Source: DASWIV01 sp036397475 (GTDB lineage Bacteria; JAJVIF01; JAPKYR01). From it: a stretch of 18,665 nucleotides of DNA. Under the pieces are notes generated by a model. It made no database searches. It saw nothing but the letters and a program-made list of their open reading frames with translations, and was not told where the DNA came from. The translations under genes and the position numbers were made by a program. The stretch covers positions 1-18,665 of the forward strand of contig DASWIV010000389.1 of NCBI GenBank assembly GCA_036397475.1, given 5' to 3'. Shown in pieces: positions 1-7,879 of the stretch; the stretch's first letter is position 1; every line of letters begins with the position of its first letter.

Positions 1-180
1 TCATTTTTATTCTGGCCGATCCTGATGTATGTCGCTGTCCTGTTACTGATTTTCGGATCGATCCTTATCGGCTCGTTCATCACATTATTATGGTACCGCT
101 ATGAGGACAAACGCATAGCTTCCGAGCTGAAGGAAGGCAGATTCGATGCAGACGACAGATCAAAAAAAACGGGAACCTGA
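1..180 (+). CDS. C-terminal end of a membrane protein (5' end outside window)
   Basis: Frame 1 is open from the first base to a TGA at 178-180 and gives 59 residues. Residues 4-32 are one strongly hydrophobic segment (LFWPILMYVAVLLLIFGSIL and on), followed by a charged tail of about 27 residues rich in Lys, Arg, Glu and Asp. This reads as the last transmembrane helix and cytoplasmic tail of an inner-membrane protein. Too little is present to name a family. The gene lies on the same strand as the methylthioadenosine phosphorylase gene, 110 bp upstream of it, but that gene has its own promoter, so they need not be co-transcribed. Confidence 0.6.
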   Translation, partial: SFLFWPILMYVAVLLLIFGSILIGSFITLLWYRYEDKRIASELKEGRFDADDRSKKTGT

Positions 181-229
181 AAATATTTTATCCTTCGGAC
201 TGATCCCATAATGCGGCGGGATTCATCGT

Positions 230-258
230 TTGACACCTCCGTTTCACATCGATAAACT
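230..258 (+). promoter_or_regulatory. sigma70-type promoter of the methylthioadenosine phosphorylase gene
   Basis: A perfect -35 box TTGACA (230-235) is followed after exactly 17 bp by TAAACT (253-258), a 4/6 match to TATAAT. Transcription would start near 265, giving a leader of about 26 nt that contains the GAGGAG Shine-Dalgarno (279-284) ahead of the ATG at 291. Seen by eye only. Confidence 0.55.
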
Positions 259-290
259 GTCCTCGCTATTACCAAACCGAGGAGATATAC

Positions 291-1109
291 ATGTCATTTC
301 CCAAACCAGAAATTAAAGCTGAAATAGGAATATTCGGAGGATCGGGATTTTACTCATTGCTGGACAAAGCCGATTCCTTCTGGGTTGAAACCCCGTATGG
401 GCACCCATCGGACAAGGTCACTGTCGGGAAGATCAAGGGGCGGTCGGTGGCGTTCCTGCCAAGGCATGGATCCGATCACAGGTACCCTCCCCATCAGATA
501 AATTACAGGGCGAACGTCTGGGCCATGAAAGCGCTTGGAGTCGAAAATCTGCTTGGACCGTGCGCGTCCGGAAGTCTTCAGGCGGATGTAGCTCCGGGAG
601 ATTTTGTGATCTGCGACCAGTTTGTCGACCGGACAAAGGGTCGGATCGACACATTCTACGATGGACCCGTGACGACACATCTTGCCATGGCGGAACCGTA
701 CTGCCCGGTACTCAGGAAGATAGCAATTGAAGCTGGACGAAAATTGAAGATAGTTACTCATGAAACCGGGACGGTAGTGGTTATCCAGGGACCCAGGTTT
801 TCAACGGTGGCTGAGAGCAAGTGGTTCTCATCGATGGGCTGGGAAGTCATCAATATGACGCAATATCCCGAGGCATATCTAGCGAGGGAGCTTGGGATGA
901 GTTACGCGATGGTCGCGTTGATCACGGATTACGATGTCGGGCTGGAGGGACATCCGGATGTAAAGCCTGTAACGCACGAGGAAGTCGTGAAGGTTTTCCT
1001 TGCGAATAACGATAAGCTGAAGGGATTACTATACGAGATGATCCCGAACATCCCGAAGAAAGCCAGCAAGATATGCCGCGACGCGCTCAAGGGCGCAAGG
1101 TTTGGTTAG
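291..1109 (+). CDS. mtnP: S-methyl-5'-thioadenosine phosphorylase
   Basis: Cytoplasmic phosphorylase that splits methylthioadenosine with phosphate into adenine and 5-methylthioribose-1-phosphate, the first step of methionine salvage and disposal of the polyamine by-product. The 272-residue length is normal for the MTAP/PNP family. Visible hallmarks are the phosphate loop GIFGGSGFY (13-21), TPYGHPSDK (34-42), LPRHG (56-60), the GPCASGSL core (89-96), QGPRFST (166-172) and VINMT (186-190). TDYD at 212-215 matches the aspartates that bind the adenine ring in methylthioadenosine phosphorylases, and this argues against guanosine/inosine or methylthioinosine specificity. The start is set by GAGGAG seven bases before the ATG. 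The gene converges on the propeller gene with only 26 bp between stops and no clear terminator. Other salvage genes are not in view. Confidence 0.93.
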   Translation: MSFPKPEIKAEIGIFGGSGFYSLLDKADSFWVETPYGHPSDKVTVGKIKGRSVAFLPRHGSDHRYPPHQINYRANVWAMKALGVENLLGPCASGSLQADVAPGDFVICDQFVDRTKGRIDTFYDGPVTTHLAMAEPYCPVLRKIAIEAGRKLKIVTHETGTVVVIQGPRFSTVAESKWFSSMGWEVINMTQYPEAYLARELGMSYAMVALITDYDVGLEGHPDVKPVTHEEVVKVFLANNDKLKGLLYEMIPNIPKKASKICRDALKGARFG

Positions 1110-1135
1110 CCCTGAAATGTCGGAGGAGACAACAA

Positions 1136-2647
1136 TTAATTCAGCGTGAATTTGAAGAGGAAGGCGTCCATGTTGCCGGATGTCTGGCGCTCATCGACCT
1201 CGTTCCAGCTTGCGCCTGGGTCGAAATCCACGATATGGTCGAACATCCCTGCCAGGTAAAAAGTATTGTTTCCATAGATCGCCATGCCTTTGCCTACACA
1301 TGGACCGTACCATTCGATCGGGACACAATGGGTAACTATTCCACCGGAATCAAAGTGGTAAAAGATCACATTGAAGGAACCCTGATCCAGTTTTGCGTCC
1401 TCAGGCATTTCATCCAGGATCGACTGCTCCATCCTGAATCGCCCGCAGATATATGAATTCCCGGCGTTATCGACCTCGAAATCGATCGATTTGTAGTCAA
1501 GCAGATTAGTCAGGACAACTGTCCAGTCATATTCTCCGGCTGGTGAGTATTTGCTGATGAATGTACTGTCTTCATTCGGGGCCTGAGTTCTGGCGTTTGG
1601 GTAGCGGGTATTGAAGGCGACACTGTTTTCAAAAATTCCGGCGCAGTAAATGTTACCCCCACCATCGGTATCTACTTCCATACCGTAATCGTCGCCTGAT
1701 CCCCCCAACGAAGTCGACCATAAGTAAGTTCCGTCGGTATCGTAAGTGGCGATGAATGCGTCGGTTAATCCGTTCGATTCGTGGAAGTATCTGCCGTCGC
1801 CGAAATCGAAATCTACCAGTCCGTTATATCCGCCGGTGACGTAAACAGTCCCATCAATTACCCTTATTCCGTAGGCGCAGTCATTTTCAATACCCGATCC
1901 GCCGGGTCCCCCGAAAGTGTGGATCCAGGAGATTTGTGCGCTGGAGTCAAGTTTGCAGAAATAGCCGTCAATCCGACCTGTGGCTTCGTAGATCGATTCA
2001 GGTTCACCTGGAGCGAGGTCCGCTCGACCGCCGAAAGATCCGGCGAGATAAATCGAGCCGTCAGTGGTTGTGGCGATGTCGTTAACTGTTGCCATCCATT
2101 CGCCGCCCCATGTTTTAATCCACTGGAAATTCCCGGACGAATCGAATTTTACCAGGAATGCATTTAACTGGTATCCGTCATAAATCTGTACATTTGCTGT
2201 CGGGTCTATATCGATACCCGATCCACTTATCCAGCCTGTGACAAAAATATTGTTGCCATTAATCGATATTCGCGGCTCGACGTTCATGTCGGCGCCTTGC
2301 CAGGATCTGACCCATTGAAACGTGCCGTCGGGAGAAAATTTACTCAGGAAAAATGAATTATCCCCGGTGACCGTGTGGGTTCCGGGACCGGGATCGAAAT
2401 CGACATCCACTGAGAAAATACCCACGGTGTATATATTGCCTGATGAGTCGCAGGCTGAATCGACAGCCCTGTCGAACACCGCATTTCCTCCCCATGTCAG
2501 CACCCATCCCGTATCCCAGTCGAGGGCATCGAGGTTTCTGAACGCGTCGAGTTCATGTTCTTCGACCGCGGATGAACCGTATGGATTAGCAATACCAACC
2601 AGTATTGTGAAAACACAAAATGAAATCAGATGTTTCAAAAAGTGCAT
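1136..2647 (-). CDS. Secreted seven-bladed beta-propeller protein with SBBP-like repeats
   Basis: A 503-residue exported protein. Residues 1-27 form a signal peptide (basic start, hydrophobic 7-20, likely cut after SSA). The remainder is tandem units of about 60-75 residues with the pattern 'DAFLxKFDSSGNFQWxxTWGG', then 'G(S/N)IYxxGxFxxxVDFDPG', as in SBBP/FDPGPG proteins. I count six complete F..W strand pairs. An orphan 'GWVLTWGG' strand sits near residue 47 and an orphan 'DAFLFKF' strand at the very C-terminus. Together these would close a seventh blade, the usual velcro closure. No enzymatic motif, PKD module or C-terminal sorting signal is seen, so the function is unknown. A strong AGGAGGT Shine-Dalgarno (2653-2659) sits five bases before the ATG. 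The gene begins 23 bp after the AAR-like gene and is probably co-transcribed with it. Confidence 0.85.
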   Translation of the reverse strand: MHFLKHLISFCVFTILVGIANPYGSSAVEEHELDAFRNLDALDWDTGWVLTWGGNAVFDRAVDSACDSSGNIYTVGIFSVDVDFDPGPGTHTVTGDNSFFLSKFSPDGTFQWVRSWQGADMNVEPRISINGNNIFVTGWISGSGIDIDPTANVQIYDGYQLNAFLVKFDSSGNFQWIKTWGGEWMATVNDIATTTDGSIYLAGSFGGRADLAPGEPESIYEATGRIDGYFCKLDSSAQISWIHTFGGPGGSGIENDCAYGIRVIDGTVYVTGGYNGLVDFDFGDGRYFHESNGLTDAFIATYDTDGTYLWSTSLGGSGDDYGMEVDTDGGGNIYCAGIFENSVAFNTRYPNARTQAPNEDSTFISKYSPAGEYDWTVVLTNLLDYKSIDFEVDNAGNSYICGRFRMEQSILDEMPEDAKLDQGSFNVIFYHFDSGGIVTHCVPIEWYGPCVGKGMAIYGNNTFYLAGMFDHIVDFDPGASWNEVDERQTSGNMDAFLFKFTLN

Positions 2648-2670
2648 GGTTTACCTCCTGTGAATTTTTT

Positions 2671-4707
2671 TTACCTGCCAGCGCGTTTACGGATCTCAGC
2701 GATCATTTCATCAGGGATCTCCTCGCCGAACGCCATTATCGGGGCGAGTTTAAATCCGTGTTTTTTGCCGATCTCTCCGATTTCCTTTACCCGATCGATG
2801 TCTATCTCACGTCCCAGCGTGTACGGCTCGTAGCGTTTATCCAATGCCAGCAGCACGGTTTCAGACAGGCAAGCCCACGCGACTCCGTCGGGAAGACCGA
2901 GGGGGATTCCGAGATTCATTTGTCCCGGGACCGCGATTTCGCCTGAAGCTATAACCAGAATATCGTCGCGCTTGCCTGCCTCCTCGCGGCTGACGTCGGG
3001 AGGCATGGCTACGTCGCAGACCAGGGCACCTTTTTTGAGTTTCATGACATCCAGTACGCCTTTTCCGGCACTCGACGCCGCGACCACAATGTCCACGCCG
3101 CTGAGAAATTCACTTACGCCGGTCCCGATCTGGATGACCAGTTTCCGTCCATGTTTCTCAGCGGATTTTTCAAGGGACCTCGCAAGTTCCATCAGGCGTT
3201 CAGGACGTGGGGCGATCAGTACCAATTCCGGCACCAGTTCTGCAAGCATTAGCGTGACAGCTTTTCCGATGGAACCTGTCGCGCCAATTACCATGACCTT
3301 TACTCCGCTCAATTCGATACCCATCTTTTCCGCGCCTTCCCTGATGGATTCGAAAAGAGCCCAGATGGTGTAGGAATTTCCGGTGGTTACCGGAATCGGG
3401 CTTAATTTATTGATGGTAACGCCAGCGTCGCCGATTACGCTGGTGAAAGCACCGAGGCCCATGACCGAGACGCCTTTATCCTGTGCCATTTGTCCAATTT
3501 TTGCGATTGATTTATAAAATATTTCCGGCGGAAGTTTCTTGATCATTTTCGGGGTTGCGCCGATAGCATAGAAATACCCCTCCGCTTCATTGCCGTCGGG
3601 GGTTTTGATCCCTGTAATTTTACTCACGAAAAATGGAGGGTGTTTGGCAGCCAATTCCTCGACCGGTTTGCGAGGGAGTGATTTAAATTTTTTGAATGAT
3701 TCTCCAAGGAAAAGTTGATCGTAGCTGGTCGGGTGTATGACAAATGCGAATTTCGGGAGATTTTTCTTTTCTTCTGGATTGAGGTCGATTACGCGAGGCT
3801 CAATGCCGCTCTTAAGAATCAGGTTGAGATATTTATCGTGCAGCTGGGGGACAGTAAGGGATGAAAGATCTTCCCCGATATTCCTGAGGTGTGCCTGGAA
3901 AATTGCCTCGAGCACATTCGCCCCGAAGGAGCGCCCGTCCATCTCAGGGGTTGTCGTTATGAGGGTGGATACTCCACGGCTCCGGAGGTCGGCGATATCA
4001 GATTCGATAAGAGTGTTTGTCACTACAATTTTTCCGACAAGATCGCTGGGAGCGTAGCGTCTAATGAAGTGAAAGTCGCCAACGATAACATCCGCCCATT
4101 CAATCGGTTTCTGGAAGATCGGACGGACCGTGTCCTGTCGATGGCCTGTGGGATAGATCGCCTCGAACGGGATATTTGTCAGGATCGGCATAAGCCAACG
4201 GGCTGTCGACTGTATTGTTTTAAGCGACTTGACTATCACCGGAATTTTAAGGGCGTACATGAAATCGCCGAAGATGAACCTGTCGGTGTATTCGGAGAGG
4301 ACCTCTGCCACTCCCCCACGATCGAGTCCGGACATGACGAGGATTTTTTTATTGTCGAAGAGTCCGGGGCGTTTTTCGAGCACCCATTTGATCGCCCACC
4401 GCTCGAGGGCTTGTTTAAGGGTTGCGCCATCAACGACTGGAGTTTCGCGGGCTGCCTGGACAAGGCGGTATGTGTCCTGGTGGATATAAGTGCGTCCGCC
4501 TATTATGAAATACACATCCGCTCCGCCAAGTCCCATCGCCGCGACCTTGCCATCGGATTCCCTGATAATTCTGATGGCTTCGAGCTTGTTCCCGTCGGTG
4601 CCGATTCGGCGTACGTGGTAATCGTGGCCGAGCAGCGACGTGTGGAACTCGTGGTCACGCCTGGACGATCCGATGGATACGGAAAGGATTTCAACCATAT
4701 CGGGCAT
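2671..4707 (-). CDS. Two-domain oxidoreductase: quinate-dehydrogenase-like N-terminal part plus acyl-ACP reductase (AAR)-like C-terminal part
   Basis: A 678-residue protein. Residues about 318-665 carry the signatures of cyanobacterial long-chain acyl-ACP reductase (COG5322): FAFVIHP (320-326), GLGAFTSVIGDAG (417-429), TTGNSYT (441-447), the NADPH-binding VMVIGATGSIGKAV (471-484), a late PGQMN segment, and WACLSETVLLAL. In that last motif Cys613 aligns with the cysteine that forms the acyl thioester in the cyanobacterial enzyme. Cyanobacterial AAR is about 340 residues, so the first 315 residues are extra. They contain VSIGSSRRDHEF (10-21), MGLGGADVY (58-66) and PVVDGATLKQALERW (90-104), and resemble, from memory, a family annotated in Clostridia as quinate 5-dehydrogenase. 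Inferred role: NAD(P)H-dependent reduction of an acyl thioester or related carbonyl; the substrate is unknown. No aldehyde-deformylating oxygenase gene is nearby. The start could also be Met4. Confidence 0.8.
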   Translation of the reverse strand: MPDMVEILSVSIGSSRRDHEFHTSLLGHDYHVRRIGTDGNKLEAIRIIRESDGKVAAMGLGGADVYFIIGGRTYIHQDTYRLVQAARETPVVDGATLKQALERWAIKWVLEKRPGLFDNKKILVMSGLDRGGVAEVLSEYTDRFIFGDFMYALKIPVIVKSLKTIQSTARWLMPILTNIPFEAIYPTGHRQDTVRPIFQKPIEWADVIVGDFHFIRRYAPSDLVGKIVVTNTLIESDIADLRSRGVSTLITTTPEMDGRSFGANVLEAIFQAHLRNIGEDLSSLTVPQLHDKYLNLILKSGIEPRVIDLNPEEKKNLPKFAFVIHPTSYDQLFLGESFKKFKSLPRKPVEELAAKHPPFFVSKITGIKTPDGNEAEGYFYAIGATPKMIKKLPPEIFYKSIAKIGQMAQDKGVSVMGLGAFTSVIGDAGVTINKLSPIPVTTGNSYTIWALFESIREGAEKMGIELSGVKVMVIGATGSIGKAVTLMLAELVPELVLIAPRPERLMELARSLEKSAEKHGRKLVIQIGTGVSEFLSGVDIVVAASSAGKGVLDVMKLKKGALVCDVAMPPDVSREEAGKRDDILVIASGEIAVPGQMNLGIPLGLPDGVAWACLSETVLLALDKRYEPYTLGREIDIDRVKEIGEIGKKHGFKLAPIMAFGEEIPDEMIAEIRKRAGR

Positions 4708-4720
4708 TTAATGGGACTTA

Positions 4721-4726
4721 ATTATA
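4721..4726 (-). promoter_or_regulatory. Possible -10 box of the AAR-like gene
   Basis: A perfect TATAAT lies 13 nt before the ATG at 4707 on the minus strand. There is no Shine-Dalgarno between them and no convincing -35. A start about 7 nt downstream of the box would leave a leader too short for a ribosome site, so the transcript could be nearly leaderless. Confidence 0.35.
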
Positions 4727-4786
4727 CACAGGAATTGGAAAAGTTGCTCTCAGCCAAAATTGCTGCCTTCTGAATTATCTTCCAGT

Positions 4787-6682
4787 CTATTCGATCATTC
4801 CCTGCAAATTATCAAATAAGATGTCGAGCTCGATTTTCTTTTCTTCAATATTTCTACTGATTTCTCCGGCTTTTACATAGTCGGAATAAACCTCGGGCTG
4901 GTTTAATTCTTCTTCGAGGGATTTTATCTGCGCCTCGATCAGCTCTATCTCGTTCATCAATTTTTCGGGCGAAATTCCATCCGATCTCGGCCTGGCTTTT
5001 TTCCTATCCCTTTTCAAGCGCTCGATATTTTCCTTTCTCTTACGCTCCTGCTCCTCGATTCGATCCGCTTTTTCCTGTTTCTGGCGGTAGAGGACATCCG
5101 AATAATTGCCGTGGTAATGCTTTGCGCCACTTTCGGATAATTCCAGCGTGTGAGTGGCAAGCCTGTCGATGAACGCGCGGTCGTGGCTAACGAACAACAG
5201 CGTGCCGTCGTATTCTTCAAGGGCCTCCTCGAGAATTTCCCGGCTGGGAAGGTCGAGATGGTTGGTGGGTTCATCGAGGATCATGCAGTTCGGTTTACGT
5301 GTAAGCAGGACCGCGAACATTAATTTGCTTCTTTCGCCACCGGATAATTCCCCGACTTTTTTCTCAATATCGTCGCCTGAAAATAAAAATCGACCCAGCA
5401 GATTTCTCGCGTCCTGCCCTGAAATATTTCTCCCGAGCCGGATCAGTTCGTCGAAAACATTGTTATTGTGGTTGAGCTCTTCCATCCTCTGGGAAAAATA
5501 TCCCCAAACAGTTCTTTCGCCCCACCAGACTTCGCCGGAATCCTGCTTCACCTGTCCGATCATGATTCTCAATAGTGTGGTTTTGCCGGAACCGTTACGT
5601 CCGATCACCGCGAGATGGTCGCCTGAACTCACCTTGAAGCTGACGTCATTGAATAATTTATTCCGATCAAAGCTTTTGGACAGATCTGAGACAGAGATCA
5701 CTTCCTCCCACGATTTCACTGACTGCTGGAAAATTACGTTCATCCCGGCTTTATCGCGTTTCGAGACTTCCACCGCGTTATCAAGGATCTTGTCGAGGCG
5801 TTTCTGTCGGCTCATCGCCATGCTGGCTTTGATCTTGTCCTTAGACCATCGCGCGATAAATTTCCGAAGCTGCTCGACCTCCTTCTGCTGCGACTCGTAC
5901 ATTTTTCTTTCGCGTTCGAGGAGTTCAGCTTTCTGTTTGAGGTAGCCTTCATAACCGCCGGTGAAGCGTCGAAGCGTGCCGCCTTCGATTTCGTACAGGA
6001 CCGGGCAGGATGCATCGAGAAATCTGCGGTCATGGCTGACAATGAGGTATCCGCCCTTGAATGATTTTAGGGTCGATTCAAGCCATTCAATCGCGTTTAA
6101 ATCAAGGTGGTTGGTGGGCTCGTCGAGAAAGATAAAGTCGCGTTTTTCAGACAGAAGCCTTGCCAGGGAAAGCCTGGTACGTTCTCCTCCCGATAATGCG
6201 GCTGCCGGTTTTGTCCAGTCGGATTCGCGGAATCCGAGTCCCGTAAGGATTGATTTGACGTCGGTTTCAAAGCTGTAACCACCCGAGTATTCGAATTTCT
6301 CAAGGAGATTTGAGTATTCAATTGCGAATTTGTCCTGTTCATCATTATTGCCCGACGACATCAATTCTTCCAGTTCACGCATTCTGGATTCGATTGAATT
6401 TAATTTCTCAGCGCCACGCAGGGCTTCATCGAGGAGGGTTGCATCGGGACGTATATCCGCAAATTGTTCGAGGTAGCCTATGGCGAAATTGTCGCCGGGG
6501 ATCGAAAGCGTTCCTGAATCGTAGTCTTCTTCGCCGGTAATAATTTTAATGAGGGTGGATTTTCCGCAGCCGTTGGGACCGATGAGTCCGACTCGGTCGT
6601 CGTTGGTGAGGTAAAGCGAAACGCGGTCGAGGAGGACCCGGTCGCCGTAGGATTTGGTTAGAGATTTGACCTGAATGGACAT
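4787..6682 (-). CDS. ABC-F family ATPase (Uup/YdiF type, ribosome-associated)
   Basis: A soluble 631-residue protein with two ABC ATPase domains and no membrane segment, the ABC-F plan. Domain 1 has Walker A GPNGCGKST (35-43), signature LSGGERTRLSLARLL (163-177), and Walker B followed by FLDEPTNHLD (185-194). Domain 2 has GRNGSGKTT (361-369), LSGGERSKLMF (446-456) and ILDEPTNHLD (468-477). The basic helical linker at about 240-325 is the segment that reaches the P-site tRNA in studied ABC-F proteins. Residues 535-631 form a charged coiled coil like the C-terminal extension of Uup and YdiF. ABC-F proteins relieve ribosome stalling or confer antibiotic resistance; nothing here points to resistance. 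No Shine-Dalgarno is visible before the ATG. The AAR-like gene starts 79 bp downstream. Confidence 0.93.
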   Translation of the reverse strand: MSIQVKSLTKSYGDRVLLDRVSLYLTNDDRVGLIGPNGCGKSTLIKIITGEEDYDSGTLSIPGDNFAIGYLEQFADIRPDATLLDEALRGAEKLNSIESRMRELEELMSSGNNDEQDKFAIEYSNLLEKFEYSGGYSFETDVKSILTGLGFRESDWTKPAAALSGGERTRLSLARLLSEKRDFIFLDEPTNHLDLNAIEWLESTLKSFKGGYLIVSHDRRFLDASCPVLYEIEGGTLRRFTGGYEGYLKQKAELLERERKMYESQQKEVEQLRKFIARWSKDKIKASMAMSRQKRLDKILDNAVEVSKRDKAGMNVIFQQSVKSWEEVISVSDLSKSFDRNKLFNDVSFKVSSGDHLAVIGRNGSGKTTLLRIMIGQVKQDSGEVWWGERTVWGYFSQRMEELNHNNNVFDELIRLGRNISGQDARNLLGRFLFSGDDIEKKVGELSGGERSKLMFAVLLTRKPNCMILDEPTNHLDLPSREILEEALEEYDGTLLFVSHDRAFIDRLATHTLELSESGAKHYHGNYSDVLYRQKQEKADRIEEQERKRKENIERLKRDRKKARPRSDGISPEKLMNEIELIEAQIKSLEEELNQPEVYSDYVKAGEISRNIEEKKIELDILFDNLQGMIE

Positions 6683-6690
6683 TGTCGGCG

Positions 6691-6716
6691 CGAAAATTTC
6701 GCAGGCGGTATAATAT
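6691..6716. promoter_or_regulatory. Divergent control region: 13-bp palindrome and back-to-back -10 boxes
   Basis: The 54 bp between the two divergent start codons hold a perfect palindrome GCGAAA-A-TTTCGC (6691-6703). Just beyond it is a near-symmetric AT core in which TATAAT reads on the plus strand (6710-6715) and TATTAT on the minus strand (6711-6716). The palindrome would sit just downstream of the minus-strand start and just upstream of the plus-strand -10 box. No convincing -35 boxes are seen. An operator role is inference. Confidence 0.35.
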
Positions 6717-6736
6717 CACAGTCTATTTTGAGAGTA

Positions 6737-7879
6737 ATGAATAAGGCACTAATCATAGTCACCGTGATTCTGCTTGTCGTGTGTGGAGGAATCTACGCGG
6801 CGTGGAAGCATGTGACGAAGCTGGATACGTCGGTGACGATCGAGGTAGCGTGGCCACCTGGAGCGGAAGGGGACTGGGAAGCGCTGGAGGGCAGGGTGCT
6901 CGCGTTTTCGAGTAATGCAAATGTGCCTAAGACAATAGGGAAATCAACTGGAAATAGATTAACTTTGATATTTGGCTTGCCGGAGTATATAAAAACGCAT
7001 AATAAATATAGCATTGGGATTAAGCCAAGTCGTGAAGGAGTAAACCTTGCATCAATAAAGCTGACTAGAGAACACATTTACAATGTGGAATTTCATACTT
7101 TAGATAATGGCAGTTTTCAAAATCTAAAGATATCACCAGACGGACGGACGATTGCCGCAACAAATTTTTTTGCTAATAATGATCAACAAATTGTATTGCT
7201 GGATCGATTATCAGGAACAATCCAGACAGAATTCCCCCCCACACGCATTTACAGATGGCCATCCTTAACGAGCGACGGGAATAAAATATTGTTTCATACA
7301 TTTCTCGGAAACAATACATACGGGGATTTATTTCTGGGTACAAGAGATGGTAAAGAGGCAGAATGGAAATTGTTGCGACTAACTGATGAGCCGAATACTA
7401 TTTATAACTGGCCTCAAATATCCGGTGGTGGGAATTATCTGGTAAGTAATGTGATTTATCAAGACAAAGAGGAAACAGGTGTAGGTCTGTTTAAATTGAA
7501 TGACGTAAACATTGAGCTTGTAAAATGGTTCCCTGCAAATTGGGGTTATTTTCCCGCGATAACAGAGGATGGTTCGAGTATTTCATGGATGGATGTTGTT
7601 GACGATGATTCGGTGGTCAAATTAGCTGAATTGAAGGATGACGAGTGGGTTGTATCAGAAATCAGTGCTTCAAATTTTGATCTACCTGATGGCACTGGCA
7701 TTAACTTTGCAGCATTATCCCATGACGGCAGGTTTATAACATTCATTATAATTAATGCCTATACCATAGGAAATACCACAATCGGGATCTATGACCTCGA
7801 AGAGGAAATAATGTACACAGTAATTGGTTGTGACGGAGTGTTTACTTTCCCTGTTCTTTCTAATCAAACCAACGAATGA
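6737..7879 (+). CDS. Membrane-anchored PD40/TolB-like beta-propeller protein, function unknown
   Basis: From the ATG at 6737 the protein has 380 residues. A short basic start and a hydrophobic stretch (ALIIVTVILLVVCGGIYAAW) form an uncleaved anchor or signal. Residues about 28-115 form a beta-rich leading domain. The rest consists of repeats of the PD40/TolB kind: 'LKISPDGRTIAATNF', 'PSLTSDGNKILFHTF', 'PQISGGGNYLVSNV', 'PAITEDGSSISWMDV', 'AALSHDGRFITFIII'. At least five blades are visible. Such propellers usually bind proteins or peptides in the periplasm; no catalytic motif is seen. A TTG at 6728 in the same frame would add three residues, but the ATG fits the signal better. The stop overlaps the next gene's ATG by four bases (ATGA), which implies translational coupling. 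Base composition falls sharply inside the gene near 6905. Confidence 0.75.
   Translation: MNKALIIVTVILLVVCGGIYAAWKHVTKLDTSVTIEVAWPPGAEGDWEALEGRVLAFSSNANVPKTIGKSTGNRLTLIFGLPEYIKTHNKYSIGIKPSREGVNLASIKLTREHIYNVEFHTLDNGSFQNLKISPDGRTIAATNFFANNDQQIVLLDRLSGTIQTEFPPTRIYRWPSLTSDGNKILFHTFLGNNTYGDLFLGTRDGKEAEWKLLRLTDEPNTIYNWPQISGGGNYLVSNVIYQDKEETGVGLFKLNDVNIELVKWFPANWGYFPAITEDGSSISWMDVVDDDSVVKLAELKDDEWVVSEISASNFDLPDGTGINFAALSHDGRFITFIIINAYTIGNTTIGIYDLEEEIMYTVIGCDGVFTFPVLSNQTNE

Noticed and set aside
3889..4773. Long plus-strand frame (294 codons) opposite the AAR-like gene
   Set aside because: It is antisense to well-supported motifs, has no family signature and no ribosome site; a shadow of the minus-strand gene.
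5154..5945. Plus-strand frame of 263 codons opposite the ABC-F gene
   Set aside because: Ser/Arg/Leu-rich translation typical of an antisense shadow; the minus strand carries both complete ATPase domains.
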